A stretch of DNA of 36,752 nucleotides from CAZGYE01 sp964530165. Lineage in GTDB: Bacteria; Planctomycetota; Planctomycetia; Planctomycetales; Planctomycetaceae. The notes below the pieces were generated by a model. That model was not told the DNA's origin and did no database searches. It worked only from the letters and a program-made list of their open reading frames with translations. The translations under genes and the position numbers were made by a program. Each line of letters starts with the position of its first letter. The first letter of the stretch is position 1. This document shows positions 8,594 through 17,503 of this stretch, in pieces. The stretch lies in NCBI GenBank assembly GCA_964530165.1, contig CAZGYE010000018.1, positions 1 to 36,752 on the forward strand, read 5' to 3'.

Positions 8594-9344
8594 CGGGTGC
8601 GAGTTCGGTCGTGCCGCCCGCTTTGATCGTGACTTTGAACTTGCGATTGATATAGCCGACCTTCTCGTGCCAGACGCGGAATTCGTGCTCGCCGGCCGGC
8701 AGCAGATCGATGCGGAACTTGCCCTGCTTGTCGGTGATGGCCGCATAGGGATGGTCGAGAATCAGCCAATTGGCGCTCATCCAAGGATGAATGTCGCATT
8801 TGACCTGGATCGGCAAGATCTCAGGCACCTTGCTTGTCAGCGCGATGCCCTCGCGGTCGTTTGGCTTCAGCAAGAAATTGACCGCCTGGCCACGGATCGG
8901 AAACGTGTGCACGTTGTGCGATGTTGGATCGCTCGAGACCACGCGGACCGCCTGATCGGTGCGGACAAGCAAAGAGTGTGGCTCGAACGTGCAGCCCTTC
9001 TGGTCGAACGTGACCTCCTTGACCTTGCTCCTCACCAGGTTCGGGTGAACCTTCTTGGCTTTGCGCATGTAGATAAAGATGTTGGCGATGCCCTTGGTCT
9101 TCTCGTCAATGACCAGACGGTCGTTGTAGTGGTCTTTGGCGGCGCAGCAACTGGCGTCCTTGACGTTGGGATCGCCCTTCCTGCGCTGCAGCTCCGGCTT
9201 CGGGACCTTGCCAGCGAGCACGAACTGCCCGGTCACCGACCCGTAGCCCTCGTCGAAGGCTCGTGCTTCGTCGATTGCGCACAACGTGAACAGAACCAGA
9301 GACAACGCAGCCAAACTGCAAGCGAGAAAGCGACCAGTGTTCAT
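8562..9344 (-). CDS. secreted cupredoxin-like / carboxypeptidase-regulatory-like protein
   Basis: The 260-residue protein has a signal peptide ending ARA at residue 29. The middle carries a probable type-1 copper set: H143 or H146 in SHNVHTF, then C183, H186 and M189 in CDIHPWM. The C-terminal part (residues about 200-235, AAITDKQGKFRIDLLPAGEH) is the beta-sandwich typical of carboxypeptidase regulatory-like domains. Homologues in planctomycetes are usually called methylamine-utilisation-like or carboxypeptidase-regulatory-like proteins; an electron-transfer role is inferred from the ligands only. Longer in-frame starts exist up to 9437, but ATG 9344 has GAGGAA 7 bases upstream and starts the signal peptide. 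It is transcribed divergently from comM, with a likely promoter at 9443-9471. Confidence 0.87.
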   Translation of the reverse strand: MNTGRFLACSLAALSLVLFTLCAIDEARAFDEGYGSVTGQFVLAGKVPKPELQRRKGDPNVKDASCCAAKDHYNDRLVIDEKTKGIANIFIYMRKAKKVHPNLVRSKVKEVTFDQKGCTFEPHSLLVRTDQAVRVVSSDPTSHNVHTFPIRGQAVNFLLKPNDREGIALTSKVPEILPIQVKCDIHPWMSANWLILDHPYAAITDKQGKFRIDLLPAGEHEFRVWHEKVGYINRKFKVTIKAGGTTELAPVKVPVARFED

Positions 9345-9442
9345 CTCGTTGTTCCTCAAAGCAATTGGAGTGAGAGGCGGGGCCTGTCGCGGCGCGCTCG
9401 TCGCGCGACAGATGCGAACCGACAGTCGATTCGGCAAGACAC

Positions 9443-9471
9443 AGTATATAAGTTAGCGAATCGTCCGCCAA
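9443..9471 (-). promoter_or_regulatory. sigma70-like promoter of the cupredoxin-like gene
   Basis: On the minus strand TTGGCG (-35) and TATACT (-10) are separated by exactly 17 bases. The expected start of transcription is near 9436, giving a leader of about 90 bases before ATG 9344. It sits just upstream of the divergent comM start, so the two genes may share regulation. Assigned by consensus match only. Confidence 0.45.
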
Positions 9472-9489
9472 AACGCTATGCTGCTCTCC

Positions 9490-11025
9490 ATGCTCGCCAA
9501 ACTCTACACCTATTCGCTCTTCGGAATCGAAGCCAAGGCGGTCGAGGTCGAGGTCGACATTTCGCCCGGCGCGATGCCCAAGACGATTCTGGTCGGACTG
9601 GCGGAGGCCGCCGTGCGGGAGAGCACGCATCGTGTCGAGCGGGCGCTGGTCAACAGCGGCTACAGCCGGCCGATTGATCGGATCGTCATCAACCTTTCGC
9701 CGGCCGAGCTTCCCAAGGAAGCCGCTTCGTTCGACTTGCCGATTGCGCTGGGCATGCTGGTTGCCAGCGGGCAGTTGCAGTCGAACCGGTTTGCGGCGTT
9801 CGCCGCCGTCGGCGAACTGGCGTTGGACGGCACGCTGCGTCCGGTCAAGGGAGCGCTCTCGATGGCGCTCTCGACCAAGGAGCAGGGCAAGCGCGGCCTG
9901 CTGGTGCCGCTCGCCAATGCACAGGAAGCGGCCGTCGTCGAAGACATCGAAGTCTTTGCGGTCGGCTCGCTGGCCGAGGCGGTCGGCTTCTTCACCGAGC
10001 AAATCGAGATCGACCCGGTCCCGTTCAGTTGGCAGCATGCCGTGGACGAGTACGGCCGTTATCAGGTCGATTTCTCCGACGTGAAGGGGCAGGAATCCGC
10101 CAAACGGGCCGTCACCGTCGCCGCCGCCGGAGCGCATCATCTCTTGATGATTGGCGCTCCTGGCACCGGCAAGACGCTGCTCGCCCAACGGATCGGCAGC
10201 ATTCTGCCCGCACTGGCTCAGCAAGAGAGCCTGCAAACCACGCGGATTTGGAGCGCCGTCGGCCGGCTGGAACCCAATCAGCCGTTGCTGCTGCTGCGGC
10301 CGTTCCGCTCTCCGCACCACACCATCAGCGAGGCGGGTCTGGTCGGGGGAGGCAGCACGCCGGCTCCGGGGGAAATCAGCCTCGCCCACAACGGCGTGTT
10401 GTTCCTCGACGAGCTGCCCGAGTTCAATCGCCGCACGTTGGAAGTCCTCCGCCAGCCGCTGGAAGATCAGTGCGTGACCATCTCGCGGGCCATCGGCAGT
10501 GCGACCTTCCCGGCAAATCTGATGCTCGTGGCGGCCATGAATCCCTGTCCTTGCGGCTACCTCACCGACCCGCGCCGGCAATGCCATTGCAACCCGCTGC
10601 AAGTCGAGCGGTACCGGTCCAGAATCAGCGGCCCGTTGCTGGACCGCATCGACATCCACGTCGACGTGCCGCCCGTCCCGTTCCGCGAGCTTTCGGACGA
10701 TCATTCCGGCACGACCAGCCGGCAGATGCGCGAACAGGTCCTGACCGCGCGTGAAATCCAGCACCAGCGCTTCGACGGCGAGCTGAGCACGCTGAACGGA
10801 AAAATGTCGCCGCGCCAAATCCGCAAACACTGCCGGTTGGAGACCGAGGCCGAGTCACTGCTGAAATCAGCCATGGAAGAAATGGGCCTCTCCGCCCGCG
10901 CCCACGACAAGATCCTCCGCATGGGCCGCACCATCGCCGACCTGAACCGAAGCGACCAAATCACCGCCGCCCATCTCAGCGAAGCGATCAACTACCGCAC
11001 GCTCGACCGCACATATTGGGCGTGA
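9490..11025 (+). CDS. comM: YifB/ComM family Mg-chelatase-like AAA+ ATPase
   Basis: The 511-residue protein is full length for the YifB/ComM family. It begins with the ChlI-like N-domain (LYTYSLFGIEAKAVEVEVD, LVGLAEAAVRES, INLSPAELPKE). The AAA+ core follows, with Walker A GAPGTGKTLL near residue 223, a Walker B region (NGVLFLDELPEF) and the sensor-type segment MNPCPCGY. The cysteines in CPCGYLTDPRRQCHC are characteristic of the family. The C-terminal domain ends LSEAINYRTLDRTYWA, also typical. ComM helicases promote branch migration during natural transformation in other bacteria, so this gene hints at DNA uptake or recombination. An in-frame ATG at 9478 would add four residues; 9490 matches the usual MLAKL start. 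No clear ribosome site is visible for either. Confidence 0.95.
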   Translation: MLAKLYTYSLFGIEAKAVEVEVDISPGAMPKTILVGLAEAAVRESTHRVERALVNSGYSRPIDRIVINLSPAELPKEAASFDLPIALGMLVASGQLQSNRFAAFAAVGELALDGTLRPVKGALSMALSTKEQGKRGLLVPLANAQEAAVVEDIEVFAVGSLAEAVGFFTEQIEIDPVPFSWQHAVDEYGRYQVDFSDVKGQESAKRAVTVAAAGAHHLLMIGAPGTGKTLLAQRIGSILPALAQQESLQTTRIWSAVGRLEPNQPLLLLRPFRSPHHTISEAGLVGGGSTPAPGEISLAHNGVLFLDELPEFNRRTLEVLRQPLEDQCVTISRAIGSATFPANLMLVAAMNPCPCGYLTDPRRQCHCNPLQVERYRSRISGPLLDRIDIHVDVPPVPFRELSDDHSGTTSRQMREQVLTAREIQHQRFDGELSTLNGKMSPRQIRKHCRLETEAESLLKSAMEEMGLSARAHDKILRMGRTIADLNRSDQITAAHLSEAINYRTLDRTYWA

Positions 11026-11110
11026 GCGGCTGCCCGTTTGGTGACGATCGTGCGGGTTCGGACGAAGGTACATCACGAGAATCCACACCACTGCCACCGG
11101 CTGGAATCGC

Positions 11111-11139
11111 TGGTCAGCGAACGACCGGCAGGATATGAT
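11111..11139 (+). promoter_or_regulatory. possible promoter of the GH123_N-type gene
   Basis: TGGTCA and TATGAT are 17 bases apart in the 281-base gap between comM and the next gene. The match to sigma70 consensus is fair (4/6 and 5/6). The predicted leader would be about 160 bases. The rest of the gap shows no credible gene. Confidence 0.3.
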
Positions 11140-11306
11140 GCCAACGGAAAGGACATTGTTCCCGGTGGGCTGCAAGCTGACGGAGAGGAAACTGCCCTGC
11201 GATACCTGAAAAAACGCAACTCCTGCGTAAAGGAAACGCCTTCCGATCACCCACAGATCTCGGTGAACAGCCAATCTTTTCTTTCACATCAGGGAACCCC
11301 ACGCCA

Positions 11307-13493
11307 ATGATTTCTACAGCGAAAGCTGGAACGGATTTGTCCGGCATGGCGACGTTCAAGACAATCGCGGACTTCGGGAAGTCTGTCATTGTCCTCGTGC
11401 TGGTCTGGTGCGGAGCCCGGGGACAAGCTGAGACGATGCCTCCGCCGCCCTGGCCGCCGCTGACGGTTGCCAAAGAACGGCACGTCACCGTGTGGGGACG
11501 GACGTACGCGATGGATCGCACACCGCTTCCTACGCAAATCAACAGCGCCGGCGGTGAGCTGCTCGCCGCGCCCCCGTTGCTTGAACTTGATGGCGGAACG
11601 CAGAAGATTGATTGGCGAAGGCCAGTATTCAAAGAACACGATGCGTTACAGGCGATCTTTGTTTCGCAAGGTTCCTCACCTGGGCTGCGCTGGACGGCCG
11701 ACACGCGACTGGAATACGACGGACTGACCTGGGTCACCATCACGGCTGCGTCGACCGCACCGGGGGCGACGATCAACCGGCTCAGCCTCCGGCTGACGCT
11801 GCCCCAGTCTTCCGCGAAACTCTATTCCCATCAGCTTGTCAGATCGCGGCGCTTGGCGCCTGGTTGGCGGGCGCATTTCGCGGATACACCGGCGAAACTG
11901 TGGGACGCCGGGGCGGTGCCGTCGAGTGGTTGGGCCGGGGAGTTCACACCGCAACTCTGGGTCGGCAACTACGAGGGTGGATTGGCGTTTCTGGCGGAGT
12001 CGCCGAGTGGCTGGTCGGTTGGGCTGGATGATCCGATCATGTTCCTGCGTCCGGGCGACGCCAGCACCCTGAATCTGCGTGTCGACTTCGTGCAGCAACC
12101 GCTCAAGCCAGGCGACGGCTGGGAATTGTCGTTCGGCCTCCAGGCCACGCCAGTCCGTCCGCCGCGACACCGGGCGGACGCTTACCGGCTGGTCTATTCC
12201 GGCGGCGCACCACTGGTGAATCAGCAACAGGATTACGCGCCGGAACGGTTCGAAGACTCGAAGCTCAACCAGCTGGCCCACGACGGCGGTCAGATCGTCC
12301 TGCTGTGGAACTCTTGGAGCGACCTGTGGGGGTTTCCAGGCGTGACCGACGCACGTTACCGGCAGTTCGTGCACCGATTCGTCGATTACGCCCATCGTCT
12401 GGGGCTGAAAGTCATTCCGTACTGTTGCCCGTTTTTGGCGTTGCCGGACGCCCATCCGCATTTCGCCGAGCGGCGGAAACAGTTTCTGGTGAGCAATGAA
12501 TATCGCAAAGATCCGTTTCGCCCCGGACATGGCAACTACCGAGTCACGCCGACACCGGACTTTACGCGGTGGTACGTGGAGCAGCTAGCCGATCTGGTTC
12601 GTGAGTTCCAGTTCGACGGTATCTACCTGGACACGATCGCCAAGGCCGACCAGCCACTGCAGAACGAGACCTGCCATTATGCGCTGCGCGAGTGGCGGCG
12701 GTTTTATGAGGCGATCTACCGCGTCTTTCATGGCGGCGTGATCAACGATGGTTACGTCTTTTTTCATGATTCAGAGCCGAATCTTTTTCCGTTTTGCGGT
12801 TTCGCCGATATGCGGCTTAGCGGTGAAATGCAGTACTATGCCGCCGCGGCTCGCGGCGAAGTGTCCCCGTTGCATCCCGATCTGAAAGAACGCATGCCGC
12901 TGGACCGGTACTTTGCATGGACAAGCGGCCATGTACTGGGCGGCATGCCCACCTACTGGTGCTGGAAGCATCCGCACTCGAAAAGTTATTCAGTTGGTGC
13001 GGGCAAAGCACTCGTAACATACCGGGCTGGTGAGGTGTTGAGCACAGAGGAACTGTTCACGCTCGGTGGTCTGTTCAATGTCCATCTGAACTGTGCCCCG
13101 CCCGACTTTCGGGCCCGCGACAGCGTGTATCGACGAGTGCTGCCCTTTTGGAATCTGGAACAGGAGTTTCAAGAGCATGATGCCCCGTGGTTTGGCTACT
13201 GGCAGGCAGCGAAATACCTAAAACTGGAACCGAAAGCGGATCTGGCGGCGGCGGGCTACCTCTTGCGCGGCCAAAAGCTACTGTTGCACGTGGCCAACTT
13301 GCGGGCTGAGCCGCGCGAGGTTACCGTGCGGATGCTGGCGCCATCGGGGTTGAACGGACAAGCGTTGTCGATCACCGAGCAGCTTGCCGAAGCAGGTTCC
13401 TCCGCGACGATTTGCCCGGTCGGACTACACATCCGCCTGCGCCCGAACAGCTATCTGCGGGTGGCGGTCCGTGGCTCCGGAGCGAAAGAATAG
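11307..13493 (+). CDS. secreted glycoside hydrolase-like protein with GH123_N-type domain
   Basis: The 728-residue protein has an export signal near residues 22-40 (SVIVLVLVWCGARGQ). Residues about 45-290 match the beta-sandwich style of the GH123 N-terminal domain, especially LWVGNYEGGLAFLAESPSG and the ending FGLQATPVRPP. The following region looks like a TIM barrel (RLGLKVIPYCCPF, FQFDGIYLDTIA), then a C-terminal beta domain. GH123 enzymes are beta-N-acetylgalactosaminidases. This protein may be a relative with a different catalytic site, because I could not align the catalytic residues by eye. ATG 11307 has AGGGAA 10 bases upstream; ATG 11346 is an alternative that gives a shorter signal peptide. 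It probably belongs functionally with the glycan genes at 66-8593, although two unrelated genes lie between. Confidence 0.8.
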   Translation: MISTAKAGTDLSGMATFKTIADFGKSVIVLVLVWCGARGQAETMPPPPWPPLTVAKERHVTVWGRTYAMDRTPLPTQINSAGGELLAAPPLLELDGGTQKIDWRRPVFKEHDALQAIFVSQGSSPGLRWTADTRLEYDGLTWVTITAASTAPGATINRLSLRLTLPQSSAKLYSHQLVRSRRLAPGWRAHFADTPAKLWDAGAVPSSGWAGEFTPQLWVGNYEGGLAFLAESPSGWSVGLDDPIMFLRPGDASTLNLRVDFVQQPLKPGDGWELSFGLQATPVRPPRHRADAYRLVYSGGAPLVNQQQDYAPERFEDSKLNQLAHDGGQIVLLWNSWSDLWGFPGVTDARYRQFVHRFVDYAHRLGLKVIPYCCPFLALPDAHPHFAERRKQFLVSNEYRKDPFRPGHGNYRVTPTPDFTRWYVEQLADLVREFQFDGIYLDTIAKADQPLQNETCHYALREWRRFYEAIYRVFHGGVINDGYVFFHDSEPNLFPFCGFADMRLSGEMQYYAAAARGEVSPLHPDLKERMPLDRYFAWTSGHVLGGMPTYWCWKHPHSKSYSVGAGKALVTYRAGEVLSTEELFTLGGLFNVHLNCAPPDFRARDSVYRRVLPFWNLEQEFQEHDAPWFGYWQAAKYLKLEPKADLAAAGYLLRGQKLLLHVANLRAEPREVTVRMLAPSGLNGQALSITEQLAEAGSSATICPVGLHIRLRPNSYLRVAVRGSGAKE

Positions 13494-13521
13494 CCTGTCA
13501 GTATTGCACTCGCGAGACGGA

Positions 13522-14475
13522 TCAATGCTCCGATTCTCCAAGGGCCTGCATCAGCCGGTCGAACAGGCGGTCGACTTCCTGCCGGGTTTCTTCGTCCAGG
13601 CGGTAGCCGACCGGGCCGCGGGTGATTGTGTTCTTGAACACGCCGCGCTTGACGAGCAGGTACTTCTCGATCGCCAGGAAGGCGTCGAGGCTGTCCTGGA
13701 CGGCGATCAGTGACGAGATAAGCGGCGAAAGTTGGGAGACGCGGGTCTCGTTGCCCGCTTCCAGCGCGTTCCACAGAGCGACCAGGGCGTCGATGAGGTC
13801 GGCCCCCGGCATGGTCCCGGCGATCCCGCGGCGGAAACTGTCGACCAAAGCGATGCCGCCGCTGCCTTCGAAGATCGTCGCTTGTCCGCCGGTCGCGTCG
13901 CGGAGCGCTGAGAGACGCGGACCGAGCGGCGCCGCTTCCGGCTTGTACATCACGCGGTCGCCGAACTCCTGGAAAACCCGCGCCTGCAGTGCGATCGACA
14001 TCGGTCGCCCCACATAGCCACTGGCATCCTGCACGATGACCGGGATCTCCACCGACCGCAAGATTCGCTCGTAATACCGCAGCAACTCGTCGTCGTCCAG
14101 AGGGACGGAAACCGGGGGGATGGCCATCACGGCGTCGGCGCCGGCGGCCTCCGCTTGTCGGCTGAGCCGCTCGGCCGTGTGACCGCTTTCGGCACCGGTG
14201 CTGATGACCACGACGCCCGACGAACGTCCGGCTCGGCAGACGTGGGCAGCCAGCTCCTCGCGCTCTTCGGTCGACAGCCGTAGCACCTCCGAGACCATCG
14301 CCATCACCAGCCCGTCGACGCCCTGCTCGTCGAGCCAATCGATTTCCCGGTCGAGCGTGTCGTAGTCGATCGATTCGTCGTCGTGATACGGCGTCTGGAA
14401 AACAGACAAGACGCCACGGATCGGCGGGCGACCCCCACGCCGCGAATGCACGTCGCTGTTGGTAGCTGCTGGCAT
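13522..14475 (-). CDS. dihydrodipicolinate synthase (DHDPS)/N-acetylneuraminate lyase family protein
   Basis: The 317-residue protein is full length for the class I aldolase DHDPS/NAL family. It has the starting segment GVLSVFQTPYHDDESIDYD, the strand GVDGLVMAMVSEV, the AESGHTAE helix start, and the Schiff-base lysine in MYKPEAAP (about residue 178). The usual Tyr-containing strand after the PVI motif reads IVQDASGYVG, so the catalytic Tyr of true DapA is replaced. The enzyme is therefore more likely a keto-acid aldolase or lyase than lysine-pathway DapA. The start was chosen at ATG 14475 because GGAGA lies 8 bases upstream; the upstream GTG at 14493 would place that ribosome site inside the gene. 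It lies 14 bases downstream of a broken aminotransferase gene on the same strand and was probably in its operon. Confidence 0.9.
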   Translation of the reverse strand: MPAATNSDVHSRRGGRPPIRGVLSVFQTPYHDDESIDYDTLDREIDWLDEQGVDGLVMAMVSEVLRLSTEEREELAAHVCRAGRSSGVVVISTGAESGHTAERLSRQAEAAGADAVMAIPPVSVPLDDDELLRYYERILRSVEIPVIVQDASGYVGRPMSIALQARVFQEFGDRVMYKPEAAPLGPRLSALRDATGGQATIFEGSGGIALVDSFRRGIAGTMPGADLIDALVALWNALEAGNETRVSQLSPLISSLIAVQDSLDAFLAIEKYLLVKRGVFKNTITRGPVGYRLDEETRQEVDRLFDRLMQALGESEH

Positions 14476-14489
14476 GTGGCTGTCTCCAA

Positions 14490-14892
14490 TCACATCGCCG
14501 CGAGCGAGTCATCGACTTCCAGAACCGTCGGATCGTTGAACTCAACGGGCACAACCAACGAGGCCAACGCCAGCGGGATGCCGGCACTCTCGCGGTACGG
14601 CGGCGAAGCGGTCAACTGATCGGCCGGCGGGTGTCCCCCGATCAACGCGAACTCGTGATACCCGTGAAAATGCCCGAAGAAACGAATGATCTTGTCTCAT
14701 CGACATGTCAAGAAATTCGCGGCCCTCGACGTCCCAGAACCGGGCGCCTTTCGCCCGAGCGGCATACACGGGCCGGCCCCACCCCTGGTTCCATCTCGTG
14801 CTGGAACAGACCACGCCGGGTAGGACGGATCGCCCATGTTGGTATAATACCTGGAGTTCTTGTGGCGACTCGGGCGAATGCAATTCGAACAT
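14490..14892 (-). pseudogene. remnant of a class III aminotransferase (glutamate-1-semialdehyde aminotransferase-like), internally deleted
   Basis: The first 65 or so codons read in one frame as the N-terminus of a class III PLP aminotransferase: LYQHGRSVLPGVV, then GRPVYAARAKGARFWDVEG and REFLDMSM. At about 14690 the homology moves to another frame, which gives KIIRFFGHFHGYHEFALIGG and then YRESAGIPLALASL and PVEFNDPTVLEV, ending at TGA 14490-14492. In intact relatives about 80-90 residues separate these two blocks, and another 200 or more residues including the PLP lysine follow. The gene has therefore lost an internal segment, its frame and its whole C-terminal half. It cannot encode a working enzyme. 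GTG 14913 is an alternative start. It lies immediately upstream of the DHDPS-family gene, a natural partner for such an aminotransferase. Confidence 0.82.
14840..14848 (+). promoter_or_regulatory. extended -10 promoter of the retropepsin-like gene
   Basis: TG, one base, then a perfect TATAAT (14843-14848) forms an extended -10 element. No good -35 box is present, which this type does not need. The predicted start is near 14855, giving a leader of about 70 bases before ATG 14928. The element lies antisense within the aminotransferase remnant. Confidence 0.5.
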
Positions 14893-14927
14893 GGGGAAAC
14901 CTGATGAACACACCCGGAGGCGAAAGC

Positions 14928-15341
14928 ATGGGAGAAGTACGGGTCAAAGTCAAGCTATCGAACGCGGTGGACGAAGGGTTGGTACGGCGGGGAGAATTGG
15001 CGCTCGACCAAGTGCGAACTTACGAAGCCGAGGCTCTGGTGGACACCGGAGCTGTGCGTTGCGTGTTGCCTCCGTTCGTTGTGGATCATCTGGGTCTCGC
15101 ACGGGTGGACCGCTACATGCCGGAGTATGCCGACGGGCGCCTTGATGAGGTTCACCTCACTGAACCCTTTTCCGTGCGAATCATGGGTCGCCTGACGGCG
15201 GAAGAGGCGCTGGTATTGGGCGACGAAGTTCTGATCGGTCAAACCGCCTTGGAGAAGCTCGATTTGTTCGTCGACTGCCAACGAGGTCGTCTCATTCCCA
15301 ACCCGGCGCATCCCGATCAGCCGGTTTCGAAAGTCAAGTAA
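14928..15341 (+). CDS. retropepsin-like (clan AA) aspartic protease family protein
   Basis: The 137-residue protein carries the aspartic protease active-site signature EALVDTGAVRCVLP (Asp39-Thr40-Gly41). Later strands such as LTAEEALVLGDEVLIGQTAL and LDLFVDCQRGRLIPN match the ILG-type end of the fold. Single-domain proteins like this are expected to dimerise to form an active site. The start at 14928 is set by a perfect GGAGG 7 bases upstream; ATG 14904 is also in frame, and longer upstream reading runs through the antisense remnant and is not credible. No signal peptide is seen, so it is probably cytoplasmic. The substrate is unknown. The gene is 81 bases upstream of trpB, which has its own likely promoter. 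Confidence 0.85.
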   Translation: MGEVRVKVKLSNAVDEGLVRRGELALDQVRTYEAEALVDTGAVRCVLPPFVVDHLGLARVDRYMPEYADGRLDEVHLTEPFSVRIMGRLTAEEALVLGDEVLIGQTALEKLDLFVDCQRGRLIPNPAHPDQPVSKVK

Positions 15342-15356
15342 CCGGAATCCACTTGC

Positions 15357-15385
15357 TTGGCGAAACGCCCAGTTCGGCATAGAAT
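15357..15385 (+). promoter_or_regulatory. sigma70-like promoter of trpB-trpA
   Basis: TTGGCG and TAGAAT are separated by exactly 17 bases between the retropepsin-like gene and trpB. The expected leader is only about 30 bases, which leaves no room for a trp leader peptide or attenuator. Assigned by consensus match. Confidence 0.5.
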
Positions 15386-15422
15386 CGAGTCAGCCAGGTA
15401 ATCCCCCAATGAAAGTTGTGCC

Positions 15423-16658
<1,236 letters not shown>

Positions 16659-17471
16659 TTGTCCGCACCCACACGTATTGCTTCCACGTTTGCCGAATTG
16701 AAATCACAGGGCCGCATGGCGTTCATGCCGTTCGTGACGGCCGGCGATCCGGACATGCCGCTGACGCTGCGGCTGATTCGCGAGCTGGCCGGCCGCGGGG
16801 TTGATCTCATCGAGGTCGGCTTCCCCTACAGCGACCCGATCGCCGACGGTCCGGTAATTCAGGCCTCTTACAGCCGCGCGTTGGAGAAGGGGCTGCGAAC
16901 AAGTGACATCTTTTCCGGCATCGGCTCGCTGGCCGGTGAAGAGATGCCGCCGCTGGTGGCGATGGTCTCTTACGCTCTGGTGTTCCGCAACGGGCCGGAA
17001 TCGTTCGTCGGGCGCGCCGCCGAGGCCGGCTTCTCCGGGCTGATCGTGCCCGACCTGCCGGGCGACGAAGCCGATGAGCTGGTCGCCTTGGCGAAATCAC
17101 ACACGTTGGACCTCGTGCAACTGATCGCTCCCACGACCCCGCCCGAGCGGGCCGAGCGCATCCTGCAAGCGGCCGGCGGGTTCGTCTATTGCATCTCGGT
17201 GGCGGGAACGACGGGCGTCCGGGACCAATTGCCCGTGGAGCTGCAGGACCAACTGCGGTGGTTGCGTTCGAAGACCGACCTCCCCCTGGCGGTCGGTTTC
17301 GGCATCAGCCGCCCGGAGCAGGTCGACACACTGCGAGGTCTAGCCGACGGTGTGATCGTCGGGTCGGCCATCGTGCGGCGAGTGGAATCGCTGTCGAACG
17401 GTTCCAACTTGGCGGAAAAGGTATTAGCCGAAATCGGCAACTTCGCAGCCGCGATGGTCGCGGCAACCTAG
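16659..17471 (+). CDS. trpA: tryptophan synthase alpha chain, TTG start
   Basis: The 270-residue protein is TrpA, which cleaves indole-3-glycerol phosphate to indole and glyceraldehyde 3-phosphate. The catalytic pair is visible: Glu52 in LIEVGFPYSDP and Asp63 in IADGPVIQAS. The phosphate-binding end (VGFGISRPEQV, GVIVGSAIVRRV) is intact. The start is TTG at 16659, directly after the trpB stop, with AAGGAG 5 bases upstream. The first in-frame ATG (16713) would remove the N-terminal helix, so the TTG start is preferred. Zero spacing suggests translational coupling with trpB, which fits their 1:1 complex. Confidence 0.97.
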   Translation: MSAPTRIASTFAELKSQGRMAFMPFVTAGDPDMPLTLRLIRELAGRGVDLIEVGFPYSDPIADGPVIQASYSRALEKGLRTSDIFSGIGSLAGEEMPPLVAMVSYALVFRNGPESFVGRAAEAGFSGLIVPDLPGDEADELVALAKSHTLDLVQLIAPTTPPERAERILQAAGGFVYCISVAGTTGVRDQLPVELQDQLRWLRSKTDLPLAVGFGISRPEQVDTLRGLADGVIVGSAIVRRVESLSNGSNLAEKVLAEIGNFAAAMVAAT

Positions 17472-17475
17472 CGAC

Positions 17476-17491
17476 ATTGACCATCGTCAAT
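17476..17491. terminator. small hairpin between convergent trpA and ASCH genes
   Basis: ATTGAC and GTCAAT form a perfect 6-bp stem with a 4-base loop in the 32-base gap between two convergent stop codons. The position fits a bidirectional terminator. The stem is short and no T-run follows on either strand, so this is tentative. Confidence 0.25.
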
Positions 17492-17503
17492 GGCGACGGG
17501 TCA

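Noticed and set aside
9106..10830. 574-codon open frame on the minus strand across comM
   Set aside because: It is a shadow of the ComM coding region, with low-complexity Arg/Gln/Asp composition and no recognisable domain.
11038..11310. 90-codon frame between comM and the GH123_N-type gene
   Set aside because: No ribosome site, unusual composition and overlap with the next start; no family recognised.
13451..14587. 378-codon minus-strand frame overlapping the DHDPS-family gene
   Set aside because: It is Arg-rich and in a different frame from the clear aldolase; it is a shadow.
14631..14927. N-terminal extension of the retropepsin-like gene
   Set aside because: It reads antisense through the aminotransferase remnant, and the GGAGG ribosome site supports the start at 14928.
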